A stretch of 64,000 nt of DNA, from assembly GCA_910586775.1 (NCBI GenBank), contig CAJUJN010000004.1:1-64000 (forward strand). The letters are read 5' to 3'. This document shows positions 44,877 through 53,307 of the stretch, piece after piece; the first letter of the stretch is position 1; the number at the start of each line of letters is the position of its first letter. Made by a program: the position numbers and the translations under genes. The DNA comes from an uncultured Acetatifactor sp. Its GTDB lineage: Bacteria > Bacillota > Clostridia > Lachnospirales > Lachnospiraceae. Below the pieces are notes generated by a model. It did not search any database, had not been told where the DNA came from, and saw only the letters and a list, made by a program, of their open reading frames with translations.

Positions 44877-45527
44877 TCATGCCACATACAGGTACATGAA
44901 GATAAAATGGCATACACTGCCCGCCATGACGAACAGGTGGAACACCTCGTGGGAGCCGAAAGCTTTATGCCTGGAATTGAACAGGGGAAGCTTCAGTGCG
45001 TAGATGATTCCGCCCGCCGTATAGATGATTCCTCCGGCCAGCAGCCAGAAGAAAGCTGCGGTGCACAGCGTATCAAACAGTCGTCCGAAGACAAACACGC
45101 ACACCCATCCCATGGCGATGTAAATGACGGAAGAAAACCATTTGGGGCAGGTGATCCAGAATGCCTTCACCAGCATGCCGACGACGGCAATCCCCCAGAC
45201 CAGCGCCAGCATGGTGTAGCCGATGTCGCCGCCCAGCACAATCAGGCATACCGGCGTGTAAGAGCCTGCGATGAGCACAAAGATCATCATGTGGTCCAGC
45301 TTCCGGAAAATGCGCAAGGTTCTTCCGGTGAGGTTCACGGAGTGATAGGCGGCGCTTGCGCCGTACAGCAGGATCATGCTTGTCATAAAGATGGCCATGG
45401 CGGCAAAATGGCTTCCGCCGGATGAAATCCCTGCCTTGACCAACAGCGGCACGGCCGCAAACACTGCCATCATCATGCCGATAAAATGTGTAATAGCGCT
45501 TCCGGGCTCTCTTATTGTAATCTGCAT
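44877..45527 (-). CDS. Hemolysin III / PAQR family membrane protein
   Basis: 216 residues with seven hydrophobic helices. It opens MQITIREPGSAITHFIGMMM, and the conserved metal-site residues of the PAQR superfamily are seen: AYHSVNLTG (His) and HEVFHLFVMAGSVCHF (two His). Members may hydrolyse amide bonds within the membrane; bacterial ones are linked to lipid homeostasis. The ATG at 45527 is chosen as CAGGAGG lies 8-9 bases upstream. A promoter with a palindromic operator candidate lies before it. Confidence 0.88.
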   Translation of the reverse strand: MQITIREPGSAITHFIGMMMAVFAAVPLLVKAGISSGGSHFAAMAIFMTSMILLYGASAAYHSVNLTGRTLRIFRKLDHMMIFVLIAGSYTPVCLIVLGGDIGYTMLALVWGIAVVGMLVKAFWITCPKWFSSVIYIAMGWVCVFVFGRLFDTLCTAAFFWLLAGGIIYTAGGIIYALKLPLFNSRHKAFGSHEVFHLFVMAGSVCHFIFMYLYVA

Positions 45528-45638
45528 ATTCATACCTCCTGGTTCATGATTCGATTTCGTTTCTATTGTCTGCGGCAGTTTCAAAACTATACATCAAAGT
45601 TTTTGATACGATATTTTATGTGCGGAAAATGCAACATA

Positions 45639-45693
45639 TAGTTTTTAAAACTACTTCTTAGACAATATTATACCAGGAATAGGAAAATGTCAA
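45639..45693 (-). promoter_or_regulatory. Promoter with palindromic operator candidate for the hemolysin III gene
   Basis: On the minus strand: TTGACA (45688-45693), 15-base spacer, extended -10 TGGTATAAT (TATAAT at 45667-45672). About 14 bases further, the perfect palindrome TAGTTTT-T-AAAACTA (45639-45653) falls on the early transcribed region; a half-site AAAACTA recurs near 45584. This arrangement suggests repression by a dimeric regulator. Confidence 0.6.
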
Positions 45694-45695
45694 TA

Positions 45696-45962
45696 TCAAT
45701 CTTCTTCGATTACCTGAATTTCCAGATAGTCAAAGTCAATTTGCTCTATGAAATTGTCCTGTGTAAACCGTACCTTGCTGTGACGTTTGAAGTCGGATAT
45801 GGTTTTGTCCAGCCAGACCGGTCTTCCCAGATCGAACTGACTGCATATTTCATCCAGAGCGCGGAAGACTTTGTGGGTCCGGGTATCGGAACTGCCGTCT
45901 TCAATGCAGGTGTCCTGCAGCATGTGATTGTTTTTAAAAGTTCTTGCCCATAATCGAAACAT
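45696..45962 (-). CDS. Small conserved-type hypothetical protein
   Basis: 88 residues: MFRLWARTFKNNHMLQDT at the start, RTHKVFRALDEICSQFDLG in the middle, and an acidic end (DYLEIQVIEED). I recognise this pattern as a recurrent small protein of Lachnospiraceae without known function. It is soluble, with Asp and Trp clusters (PVWLDKTISDFKRH). The ATG at 45962 lies 13 bases after GGAATAGG, delivered by a dispersed repeat; a longer frame to 45989 is less likely. Confidence 0.7.
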   Translation of the reverse strand: MFRLWARTFKNNHMLQDTCIEDGSSDTRTHKVFRALDEICSQFDLGRPVWLDKTISDFKRHSKVRFTQDNFIEQIDFDYLEIQVIEED

Positions 45963-45971
45963 AGTAGAGTA

Positions 45972-46016
45972 CCTATTCCAGTTCCGCATCCGCCCACCCA
46001 GTACCCAGGCATGGGC
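45972..46016 (-). repeat. RBS-bearing dispersed repeat, copy 4
   Basis: Minus strand: CTCTGCCCATGCCTGGGTAC begins the unit (46020 downward), with GCCCA/TGGGC pairing (45992-46016), ending GATGCGGAACTGGAATAGG (45972-45990). It closely matches copy 1 before argD, including CTCTGCCC and GGTACTGGG. Here GTAC replaces the final AGG, so the ribosome site is weaker. Confidence 0.75.
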
Positions 46017-46189
46017 AGAGAATTTTCGTCCGCGAAGAAAGCGTCCGAAAATCCTCTGTGGTACCGGGCGTGCGTATGCTGTAAGTAATTACATGGTAAT
46101 CGATTTTTCCCGGAAATGCAAGCCGTACATCCCGTTTTGGAAAAAAGGATTAAATTTTTGCGAATTAGGTACATTTATGCGTCTGTTTA

Positions 46190-46216
46190 TGGTATAATGA
46201 CCTTATTCAAGGCATA
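46190..46216 (+). promoter_or_regulatory. Promoter with dyad, unit 0, of the alarmone synthetase gene
   Basis: Extended -10 TATGGTATAAT (TATAAT 46193-46198) followed 2 bases later by the dyad CCTTATTCAAGG (46201-46212) and CATAATG. The same layout recurs at 46932 and 47003. No good -35 is seen at 17 bases. Confidence 0.6.
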
Positions 46217-46291
46217 ATGATTTTATTTAGCGGCCTCGTCCTCAGCGGAAATCCGCCGGATGAGAAAAAGGCCTGCTTAAAAGGAGTTAGC

Positions 46292-46936
46292 ATGGAACTG
46301 AGAGAAGGCAACGGAGAGGGAATTGACAGTTGGAAAGAGGTAACCCTGATCTATAATGCTGCCCTCAAGATGATTACGACGAAGATGGAGATTCTGAATG
46401 ATGAATTTCAGCATGTGCATCGTTACAATCCCATCGAACACATCAAGGCCCGGATCAAGACGCCTGAGAGTATCGTGAAGAAATTAAAGCGCGACGGGCA
46501 TGAGTCGACCATTGACAATATGATAAAATACATAAACGACATTGCAGGGATAAGGATCATCTGCTCTTTTACCTCTGACATATACAGGATTGCCGACATG
46601 GTCAGCGAGCAGAGAGACATCAGAGTGATTGCCGTAAAAGATTACATTACTTTTCCGAAATCCAGCGGCTACAAAAGTTATCATATGATCGTGACAGTGC
46701 CGGTCTATTTGTCTGACAGGACAGTGGACACCAAGGTAGAGATACAGATCAGGACGGTTGCAATGGATTTCTGGGCCAGCCTGGAGCACAAGATTCACTA
46801 CAAATTCGAGGGAGATGCGCCGGAACATATCAGGAACGAATTGGTCGAATGCGCCAAGATGGTGTCTGACCTGGATGCCAGAATGCTGAAACTGAATGAA
46901 GAACTTATTGCGATTGCCCATGAGCGTATGCTATAA
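46292..46936 (+). CDS. relQ: Small alarmone synthetase (RelQ/YjbM-type GTP pyrophosphokinase)
   Basis: 214 residues, single synthetase domain without HD hydrolase or C-terminal regulatory domains. Motifs: HRYNPIEHIKARIKTPESIV, the Mg-site DIAGIRIICSF, the GTP-binding DYITFPKSSGYKSYHM and VEIQIRTVAMDFWASLEHKIHYK. It makes (p)ppGpp from ATP and GDP/GTP. AAAAGGAG precedes the ATG at 46292. Its TAA stop lies inside the -10 hexamer of the next promoter unit. RelQ and RelP cannot be told apart by eye here. Confidence 0.9.
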   Translation: MELREGNGEGIDSWKEVTLIYNAALKMITTKMEILNDEFQHVHRYNPIEHIKARIKTPESIVKKLKRDGHESTIDNMIKYINDIAGIRIICSFTSDIYRIADMVSEQRDIRVIAVKDYITFPKSSGYKSYHMIVTVPVYLSDRTVDTKVEIQIRTVAMDFWASLEHKIHYKFEGDAPEHIRNELVECAKMVSDLDARMLKLNEELIAIAHERML

Positions 46937-47043
46937 TGTGACCATATTCATGGCATGAGGCGGCCGGATGGCTATGCTGTCATGAGCGGACTGTGTTCAT
47001 GGTATAATGCGACCATACTCATGGCATGAAACGGCCGAATGGC
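46908..47043 (+). promoter_or_regulatory. Two tandem promoter-dyad units after relQ
   Basis: Unit A: TTGCGA (46908-46913), 18 bases, TATAAT (46932-46937), dyad CCATATTCATGG (46942-46953), then CATGAGGCGGCCGGATGGC. Unit B: TATAAT (47003-47008), dyad CCATACTCATGG (47013-47024), then CATGAAACGGCCGAATGGC. The units are near-identical over about 42 bases. Unit 0 at 46190 has CCTT...AAGG in place of CCAT...ATGG, a paired change that keeps the dyad. Confidence 0.65.
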
Positions 47044-47097
47044 GCAAGCGTTACGTAAATGGGAACATCCAGCACACAAAAGCCGGGAGGAAAAGAA

Positions 47098-47724
47098 ATG
47101 GATCTGTTTATGGATAAGCTGTCCCGGAAAGAGACAGCGCAGGAAATCATCAAGGCGAATACGGCAGCAGATGTGGAAGAACTGAACAAGTTGAAAAACC
47201 AGGCCGCCGACTACAGCGAATGCCTGACTAAGATGCATAAGCTGGTGGACGAAGGGCTGACAAAGCTGGCGTGCAGCCAGGTAGAGACCGTTGCGCTTGG
47301 CGGCCTTGTGGAAGACAACTCTGAGGCGATCAGGGTGTTGCAGCGGGATACGGAGAGCATGAAACTGCTTCTGGAACAGCTGCAGAAGCAGGTTGACAGG
47401 ATGGGCGGCTCGGTTGCCGGACAGATGGAAGCCGTTTCCCGGGCACTGGAAGAAAGCAAGACGGCAGCGCCGTCTGCAGAGAGGCTGGATGCGCTGGAGG
47501 AGAATGTACACAAGGAATGTGTAAAGGTGTATCGCAATGTACAGGCCGTGATGGTGGAGGAGAGCGGCAAGCAGGCCGTTGACATTGACAGGACGAAGTT
47601 CTATGTGAAGAGCCTGAAGAAAAAGACGACTGCCATACTGGTAATTACCATATTCGGAATGCTGTTTGGCCTGGCAGGTGTGGCGATGCAGATCTTGACC
47701 ATGACGAATATCCTGTCATTTTAG
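47098..47724 (+). CDS. Coiled-coil protein with C-terminal membrane anchor
   Basis: 208 residues, family not recognised. Almost the whole soluble part is predicted-looking helix with heptad patterns (AADVEELNKLKNQAADY; DTESMKLLLEQLQKQVDRM; ERLDALEENVHKECVKVY), and a single helix near the end (AILVITIFGMLFGLAGVAM) anchors it with the bulk in the cytoplasm. GGGAGG precedes the ATG. Its promoter units match that of relQ, so both may answer to one regulator. Confidence 0.65.
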   Translation: MDLFMDKLSRKETAQEIIKANTAADVEELNKLKNQAADYSECLTKMHKLVDEGLTKLACSQVETVALGGLVEDNSEAIRVLQRDTESMKLLLEQLQKQVDRMGGSVAGQMEAVSRALEESKTAAPSAERLDALEENVHKECVKVYRNVQAVMVEESGKQAVDIDRTKFYVKSLKKKTTAILVITIFGMLFGLAGVAMQILTMTNILSF

Positions 47725-47874
47725 TCTCACGGCTGAAACGGTTTGCCGGATAAAGTGTATAAAGAGTGAGCGCAGTTATAATGTATATTGGGCAGAACGA
47801 AAAGACAAATGAATACGCTCAGGCGTATCGAACCGGACCTGTGCGGAAAAAGACGGGCAGAAAGGGCGAAAATT

Positions 47875-48438
47875 ATGCCGAAAGAGATCTGGAAACCGGG
47901 AAATATGCTTTATCCTTTGCCGGTGGTAATGGTGAGTGTGGCTGACAGAGACGGGAGATATAATCTGATTACCATAGCGTGGACAGGGACGGTGTGCACG
48001 AATCCGCCCATGGTCAGTATTTCCGTTCGTCCGGAGAGGTATTCCTACCCCATCCTGCGGGAAACGGGAGAGTTTGTCATCAATCTGGCAACCAGGGAAC
48101 TGGCGTATGCCACGGACTATTGCGGCGTAAAAAGCGGCAGGGATGTGGACAAGTTTGAGCAGCTGGGGCTGACGCCTCTTTCCGGAGACAAAGTACGGGC
48201 ACCCCTTTTGAAGGAGAGTCCGGTCAATATTGAGTGTAAAGTGGCTCAGATGACGCCGCTGGGTTCCCACCATATGTTCCTGGCGGAGGTTGTGGCTGTC
48301 CACGCGGACGACAAGTATATGGACAGCAGACACAAGTTTCATCTGGACAAAGCGGAGCCCATTGTCTATTCCCATGGCGCTTATTTTGTGTGCGGGGAAC
48401 AGCTGGGGACTTTTGGATACAGCGTGAAGAAGCGGTAA
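47875..48438 (+). CDS. Flavin reductase family protein
   Basis: 187 residues. FMN-binding split-barrel flavoprotein of the flavin reductase-like (PF01613) type: PLPVVMVSVADRDGRYNLITIAWTG region, then NPPMVSISVRPERYSYPILRETGEFVINL, both typical. The ATG at 47875 has AAAGGGCG upstream; the frame is open further but without a site. It may reduce free flavin or act as a stand-alone oxidoreductase; no monooxygenase is near. Confidence 0.85.
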   Translation: MPKEIWKPGNMLYPLPVVMVSVADRDGRYNLITIAWTGTVCTNPPMVSISVRPERYSYPILRETGEFVINLATRELAYATDYCGVKSGRDVDKFEQLGLTPLSGDKVRAPLLKESPVNIECKVAQMTPLGSHHMFLAEVVAVHADDKYMDSRHKFHLDKAEPIVYSHGAYFVCGEQLGTFGYSVKKR

Positions 48439-48775
48439 TCTGATTCGGCTCAGACTCAGATTATTTCTTTTCGTGCGCCTTTTCTTTGTGTATGAATCTG
48501 ATTTTATGCCTGCGGCTTCTCTGGCGCGTCTGGTCTGAAAACATGGATTTTGGAGACGGGAGGGGATTTGCGGCGTTTTGTGCAAAACAGGCGGCCATGT
48601 ATAAAATATGTCTGTCTGGGAAGAATACAGGATATGGATTGTTGTGCGCTGCGGGAAGTGACATTTGAAGCAAGGAGCCGGGCGGCTTACAGGAGGCAGT
48701 CCGAAGCAGAGAGTAAGTGCCGGGGAACGGAAGGAACAGGCTGTTTCCTGACAGGATATCAGGATTGGAAGACTT
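48439..48775. other. 337-base gap before the M23 endopeptidase gene
   Basis: Short overlapping frames exist (48486, 48550) but lack ribosome sites and family features. A weak promoter candidate is TTGTGC (48578-48583), 16 bases, TATAAA (48600-48605). Nothing else was found. Confidence 0.4.
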
Positions 48776-50350
48776 ATGAAAAAGAAAAAAAGTAATCATA
48801 AAAAGTACAAATTTACATATATTAAAGCTACACTGGGAACACTCTTTTTAGGAATCCTTTTTCTGAAGGGATACACCCCCTTTGAACAGACCGGAGAGAA
48901 TTTTTTCCATATTCAGGTGAATGGCCGGGATGTGGGCACGTTGGGCGACAGGGACAGGATAGATGAGCTGCTTCTCCAGGCGAGGAAGAATGTGGCGGGG
49001 ATCAGCGACGAACTGGTGTTCATGAAGACGGATATGTCCATCGTGGGAGAGGAAGTGCTCTGGGGCGAGACCGACAGTGAAGAGGACGTCCTCCTGAAAA
49101 TGGAAGAAGCCCTGAGAAGCAGTATTCAGGAAACCATGCATCGGGCATATACACTGAAGATTAATGAGTATATCATCAACCTGGCCAGTATGGATGAGGT
49201 GCGCCGGCTTCTTCAGGCGGCATTGGACAAGTATGGCAACGAAGGCGCGTTCTCGGTGGAAATAAAGGGCGAGGAAGAACGGGAGTTCAGCGTCCTTACG
49301 GCCAGCGTGGAAGATGCCCGGTATCAGGAGGGCGAAGACTGGCATGCGGGCATGGAGGGCGGCATCCAGAGCTTTTTCTCAGGGATTACGGGAGAAACGG
49401 AAACGGCGGAACCCCGGGAATTTGAGGATTATGAACTGGGAATCAGGACCATGGACTTTGCGGAAGATGTGGAGATTGTGGAGGTATATCTGCCGGAGAG
49501 CCAGCTGACACCGCTGGAGGAGGCCATCAACCTGGTCATCATGGAGCAGGAGATGCCCAGCGTCTATGAGGTGGTGTCGGGTGACACCCTCTCGGAGATA
49601 TCCATCAAGGTGAACATCCCCATGGAGACCATCATTGCCATGAACGATTCCCTGGAGGATGAAAATTCCATGCTTCGTGTAGGGGATGAACTGCTGATTA
49701 CGGTGCCGGAGCCAGAATTGTCCGTGACCAGGGTGGAGGAGGAATATTACGAGGAAATATATGACGCAGATGTCATTTATATAGACAATGACAACTGGTA
49801 TACCACGGATACAGTGGTGCGCCAGCAGCCCTCCGCAGGATTCCGAAAAGTAATCGCGGACGTGTCCTATGTGAATGACAAGGAGGTTGGAAGGGAGATA
49901 CTCAAGGAAGAAGTAGTCATGGAGGCCGTAGCCAAGGTCGTGGAGCGGGGGACAAAGATTCCGCCCACGTATATCAAGCCGATTTCCGGGGGAAGGAAGA
50001 GTTCCGGCTTCGGCAGGCGTTCCGCACCTACCAGAGGGGCCAGCTCTTATCACAAGGGCATTGACTGGGCGACTCCCACGGGAACGGCAGTCTATGCATC
50101 CTGCGGCGGTACGGTGGTCAAGGCCGGCTGGGGAAGCGGCTATGGCTATGTGGTCTACATTGACCATGAGGACGGCAGACAGACCAGGTACGGACATCTG
50201 AGTAAGGTGCTGGTATCGGTGGGACAGAAGGTAAAACAGGGGGAAAGAATCGCCCTCAGCGGCAATACCGGCGTCAGTACAGGGCCTCACGTACACTTTG
50301 AAATCCTGATAAACGGTGTCCAGGTAGACCCGCTGAAGTATCTGGATTAA
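48776..50350 (+). CDS. LysM-G5-M23 family peptidoglycan endopeptidase
   Basis: 524 residues. A basic N-terminus and one membrane helix (about 15-30) anchor it outside the cell. After a long acidic domain come LysM (VYEVVSGDTLSEISIKVNIP, about 263-310), a G5-like domain (about 340-400, KVIADVSYVNDKEVGREI) and a C-terminal M23 domain with Zn ligands in SSYHKGIDWA (His, Asp) and GPHVHFEI (His). It should cut peptide cross-links in the wall. In Lachnospiraceae this domain set accompanies cell division or spore engulfment proteins. murA follows on the same strand. Confidence 0.88.
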   Translation: MKKKKSNHKKYKFTYIKATLGTLFLGILFLKGYTPFEQTGENFFHIQVNGRDVGTLGDRDRIDELLLQARKNVAGISDELVFMKTDMSIVGEEVLWGETDSEEDVLLKMEEALRSSIQETMHRAYTLKINEYIINLASMDEVRRLLQAALDKYGNEGAFSVEIKGEEEREFSVLTASVEDARYQEGEDWHAGMEGGIQSFFSGITGETETAEPREFEDYELGIRTMDFAEDVEIVEVYLPESQLTPLEEAINLVIMEQEMPSVYEVVSGDTLSEISIKVNIPMETIIAMNDSLEDENSMLRVGDELLITVPEPELSVTRVEEEYYEEIYDADVIYIDNDNWYTTDTVVRQQPSAGFRKVIADVSYVNDKEVGREILKEEVVMEAVAKVVERGTKIPPTYIKPISGGRKSSGFGRRSAPTRGASSYHKGIDWATPTGTAVYASCGGTVVKAGWGSGYGYVVYIDHEDGRQTRYGHLSKVLVSVGQKVKQGERIALSGNTGVSTGPHVHFEILINGVQVDPLKYLD

Positions 50351-50451
50351 GCCTTAGAATATATGTTCTGTTTACAAATGAGTGAAAATATGGTAACATG
50401 GCTTTTGTTGAAAAAAGGACGGGGCATTTGCTCCGAGCAGAGGAAAATCGA

Positions 50452-51747
50452 ATGGAACAATATGTAATCAAGGGCGGGAATCCGCTGGTAGGAGATGTGG
50501 AGATAGCAGGGGCCAAGAATGCGGCCCTTCCTATCTTTGCAGCGGCAGCTATGACGGACGAGACCGTATATATAGATAATATACCTGATGTACGCGATAT
50601 AGACGTGATGCTGGGTGCGCTGAGCAGCACCGGTGTGATGGTGAAGAAGGTCAGCCGGCACAAGGTGATGATTAACGGGGGGAATATCCACAATCTGACG
50701 GTGGACAGCGAGGGCTGTAAGAAGATCAGAGGTTCTTATTATCTGCTGGGGGCTTTCCTGGGAAAATATAAATGCGCCGAGGTGGTGCTTCCCGGCGGCT
50801 GCGATATCGGAAGCAGGGCCGTAGACCAGCACATGAAAGGATTCCGCGCGTTGGGAGCGGAAGTTATCATAGAGCACGGATTGATCAAGGCGAAGGCTGA
50901 GCGCCTGCGCGGAAGCCATATTTATATGGATAAGGTCAGTGTGGGGGCCACCATCAATGTAATGATGGCCGCCACGCTGGCGGAGGGAATGACCATTATC
51001 GAGAACTGTGCGAAAGAGCCCCATGTAGTGGATGTGGCCAATTTTCTGAACAGCTGCGGGGCCAATGTCAAAGGCGCCGGCACGGATGTCATCAGGATAC
51101 GCGGCGTTGCCAGACTGCATGGTACAGATTACACGATCATTCCGGACCAGATAGAAGCGGGCACCTTCATGTTCGCGGCAGCAGTGACCAAGGGGGATGT
51201 GACAGTGAAAAACGTAATCCCCAAGCATCTGGAGTCCATCACGGCGAAGCTTCTTGAGATCGGGTGTGAGGTGGAGGAAGCGGATGACTGTATCCGTGTA
51301 GTATCTTCCAAGCCGCCCATGCATACCCAGGTGAGGACGCTTCCCTATCCGGGATTTCCCACAGATATGCAGCCCCAGATCACCGTGGCGCTGGCGTTGG
51401 CAAAGGGAACCAGCATTGTGACGGAGAGTATTTTTGAGAACCGTTTTAAATATGTTGAAGAACTGGTCCGCATGGGTGCCGATATCAAGGTGGAAGGCGG
51501 AGATACGGCCATCATTGACGGCGTGTCCAGATATACGGGAGCAAGCATTACGGTGCCGGATTTGCGCGGGGGAGCAGCCCTTGTGATAGCGGCTCTGGCT
51601 GCCGAAGGTGTTACAATGGTGGACAACATCAAGTATGTGGAAAGAGGGTATGAGGATTTCCATATTAAGCTTCAGGGGTTGGGAGCTCAGATCGAACTGG
51701 CGGAGACGGAGAAGGAAGTTCAGAAGTTTAAATTGAAGGTCGGCTGA
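50452..51747 (+). CDS. murA: UDP-N-acetylglucosamine 1-carboxyvinyltransferase
   Basis: 431 residues, EPSP synthase-like fold. It adds enolpyruvate to UDP-GlcNAc in the first committed step of peptidoglycan synthesis. The opening MEQYVIKGGNPLVGDVEIAG has the substrate Lys-Asn in AGAKNAALPI. The catalytic Cys is in VLPGGCDIGSRAVDQH (about residue 118), so it should be fosfomycin-sensitive. The Arg of FENRFKYVEELVRMGAD is also present. The ATG at 50452 has AGAGGAAAA before it. Many Firmicutes carry two MurA genes; which one this is cannot be told. Confidence 0.95.
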   Translation: MEQYVIKGGNPLVGDVEIAGAKNAALPIFAAAAMTDETVYIDNIPDVRDIDVMLGALSSTGVMVKKVSRHKVMINGGNIHNLTVDSEGCKKIRGSYYLLGAFLGKYKCAEVVLPGGCDIGSRAVDQHMKGFRALGAEVIIEHGLIKAKAERLRGSHIYMDKVSVGATINVMMAATLAEGMTIIENCAKEPHVVDVANFLNSCGANVKGAGTDVIRIRGVARLHGTDYTIIPDQIEAGTFMFAAAVTKGDVTVKNVIPKHLESITAKLLEIGCEVEEADDCIRVVSSKPPMHTQVRTLPYPGFPTDMQPQITVALALAKGTSIVTESIFENRFKYVEELVRMGADIKVEGGDTAIIDGVSRYTGASITVPDLRGGAALVIAALAAEGVTMVDNIKYVERGYEDFHIKLQGLGAQIELAETEKEVQKFKLKVG

Positions 51748-51978
51748 AAAACGGAATATATTGCGAAGAAGGTGTCCCGGTTGCCATGTGCTGGTAACGG
51801 GGCATTTTTTTACTGAAAGATAGCAAATATACGGGGACGGTGGAGCAAAGAGAGCGCTTATTTTGCACGGCCGTCTCGGATTTTGACGCAGCGGGCAAAT
51901 CAGAATCTCTTGTGGAATAGGGACTGTGAACAGGTACAGGTACGGTTTTAAGGAGGTTTGCGGCGGCGCGCGTGTACC

Positions 51979-52031
51979 TTGACAATGATACCAAAATGCG
52001 GTATCATAATGACACATTAATAATGTGTCAT
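51979..52031 (+). promoter_or_regulatory. Promoter with two operator-like palindromes before the transglutaminase lipoprotein gene
   Basis: TTGACA (51979-51984), 17 bases, TATCAT (52002-52007). Between and over them lies TGATACC (51986-51992) / GGTATCA (52000-52006). At the expected start site is a perfect 23-base palindrome: ATGACACATTA (52009-52019), one A, TAATGTGTCAT (52021-52031). This looks like tight control by a dimeric repressor, which is not encoded nearby. About 95 bases separate it from the ATG. The gap from 51748 holds nothing else. Confidence 0.7.
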
Positions 52032-52125
52032 CAGAAAATTTGGTAAGCATCCGAAATACTGACAAATGGCAAAGAAGCGGATGGCTTTGGGCCATGTGAA
52101 GGCATGGAGAGGTGGTGAGAAATCT

Positions 52126-53196
52126 ATGCGGCGTAAAGCAAGCCTGCGCCTTGTGCCGGTGGCACTGTCGTTTGCATGCCTGTTTGGGTGCGGCAGCGGG
52201 GAACCGGAGAGAAATAATGGAACAGCCGGGGGAGATGCAGGGGCTTATCAGTCTCAGGCAGATGCCGATAAGCAGGCGGGAGAGAGAGCGGCGTCTCAGG
52301 TTCAGGCGGGAAGTGTCTCATCGGTACAGGAAGTGGTGGAATCCCGGCAGTCGGAGAAGGATTTCAAGCCATATCAGGCACCGGAATTTGCCGATTCCGT
52401 TTTTCATGCAGATCAGGCGGAAGGAAAAGGGGATGTCCTGCTGGATTTGTCCAATGTCAGCCTGGGATATGGCGCTGTCTCGGCGAAGGCGGATTCCAGA
52501 GTCAAGCTGCAGATAACGACGGAAGGGGCCAATGACCCCAAATATACTTACGATGTTCCTACAGACGGTACGCCCATCATCTTTCCTCTTACCAGCGGGG
52601 ACGGGAAGTACACCTTTTTTGTTGGCGAGAATGTGTCAGATACAAGGTATGCACAGCTTTATCAAACGCAGTGCGACGTAAAACTGCAGGATGAGTTTCA
52701 GCCTTTTCTCCGGCCAAGCGTTTATGTCAATTACAGCCAGGATTCCGAATGTGTCCGCAAGGCCGCGGAACTGGCGGAGACTGCGGAGACCGCCCTTGAT
52801 GTGGTGGAAGCGGTATATGAATATGTCTGTGACAATATCACTTACGACAAGGAACTGGCCTCTCAGGTGCAGGCAAAGACGAAGACCAGCTATGTGCCTG
52901 ACCTGGACCAGGTGCTGAAGTCCAAAAAGGGAATCTGCTTTGACTATGCAGCGTTGGCGGCGGCCATGCTGCGCAGCCAGGGGATTCCGGTCAAGATGGT
53001 GTTCGGCGATGTGTCCCCCAATGATGTCTATCATGCCTGGAATATGTTTTACACGGAGCAGACAGGCTGGGTGAGCGTCCATTTTCAGGTAAAGACCGGA
53101 GACTGGAACCGGTTGGACCTGACTTTTTCGGCCAATGGCGCGGATGACACTTTTATCGGGGACGGCAGCAATTATCTGGATAAATTATATTATTGA
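52126..53196 (+). CDS. Transglutaminase-like domain lipoprotein
   Basis: 356 residues. Signal peptide with lipobox SFACLFGC (lipid-bearing Cys about residue 22), a Gln/Ser-rich linker, an unassigned beta-rich domain (about 75-210) and a transglutaminase-core domain with Cys in SKKGICFDYAALAAAML, His in VYHAWNMFY, and Asp in WNRLDLTF: a complete Cys-His-Asp triad. Such surface proteins act as proteases or cross-linkers. AGGTGG precedes the ATG at 52126. It stands before the pilus-type cluster but has its own promoter. Confidence 0.85.
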   Translation: MRRKASLRLVPVALSFACLFGCGSGEPERNNGTAGGDAGAYQSQADADKQAGERAASQVQAGSVSSVQEVVESRQSEKDFKPYQAPEFADSVFHADQAEGKGDVLLDLSNVSLGYGAVSAKADSRVKLQITTEGANDPKYTYDVPTDGTPIIFPLTSGDGKYTFFVGENVSDTRYAQLYQTQCDVKLQDEFQPFLRPSVYVNYSQDSECVRKAAELAETAETALDVVEAVYEYVCDNITYDKELASQVQAKTKTSYVPDLDQVLKSKKGICFDYAALAAAMLRSQGIPVKMVFGDVSPNDVYHAWNMFYTEQTGWVSVHFQVKTGDWNRLDLTFSANGADDTFIGDGSNYLDKLYY

Positions 53197-53307
53197 CGGA
53201 ATTCCGAATGAAATCTTATTTGGGAGCAATTTCCGGCTGCGTGCGCCGGAAGGCAGGGCAGCCTGCGGAGCCGCGGGGCAGAGGAATTTTCGGTTTGGAG
53301 GGAAGAT

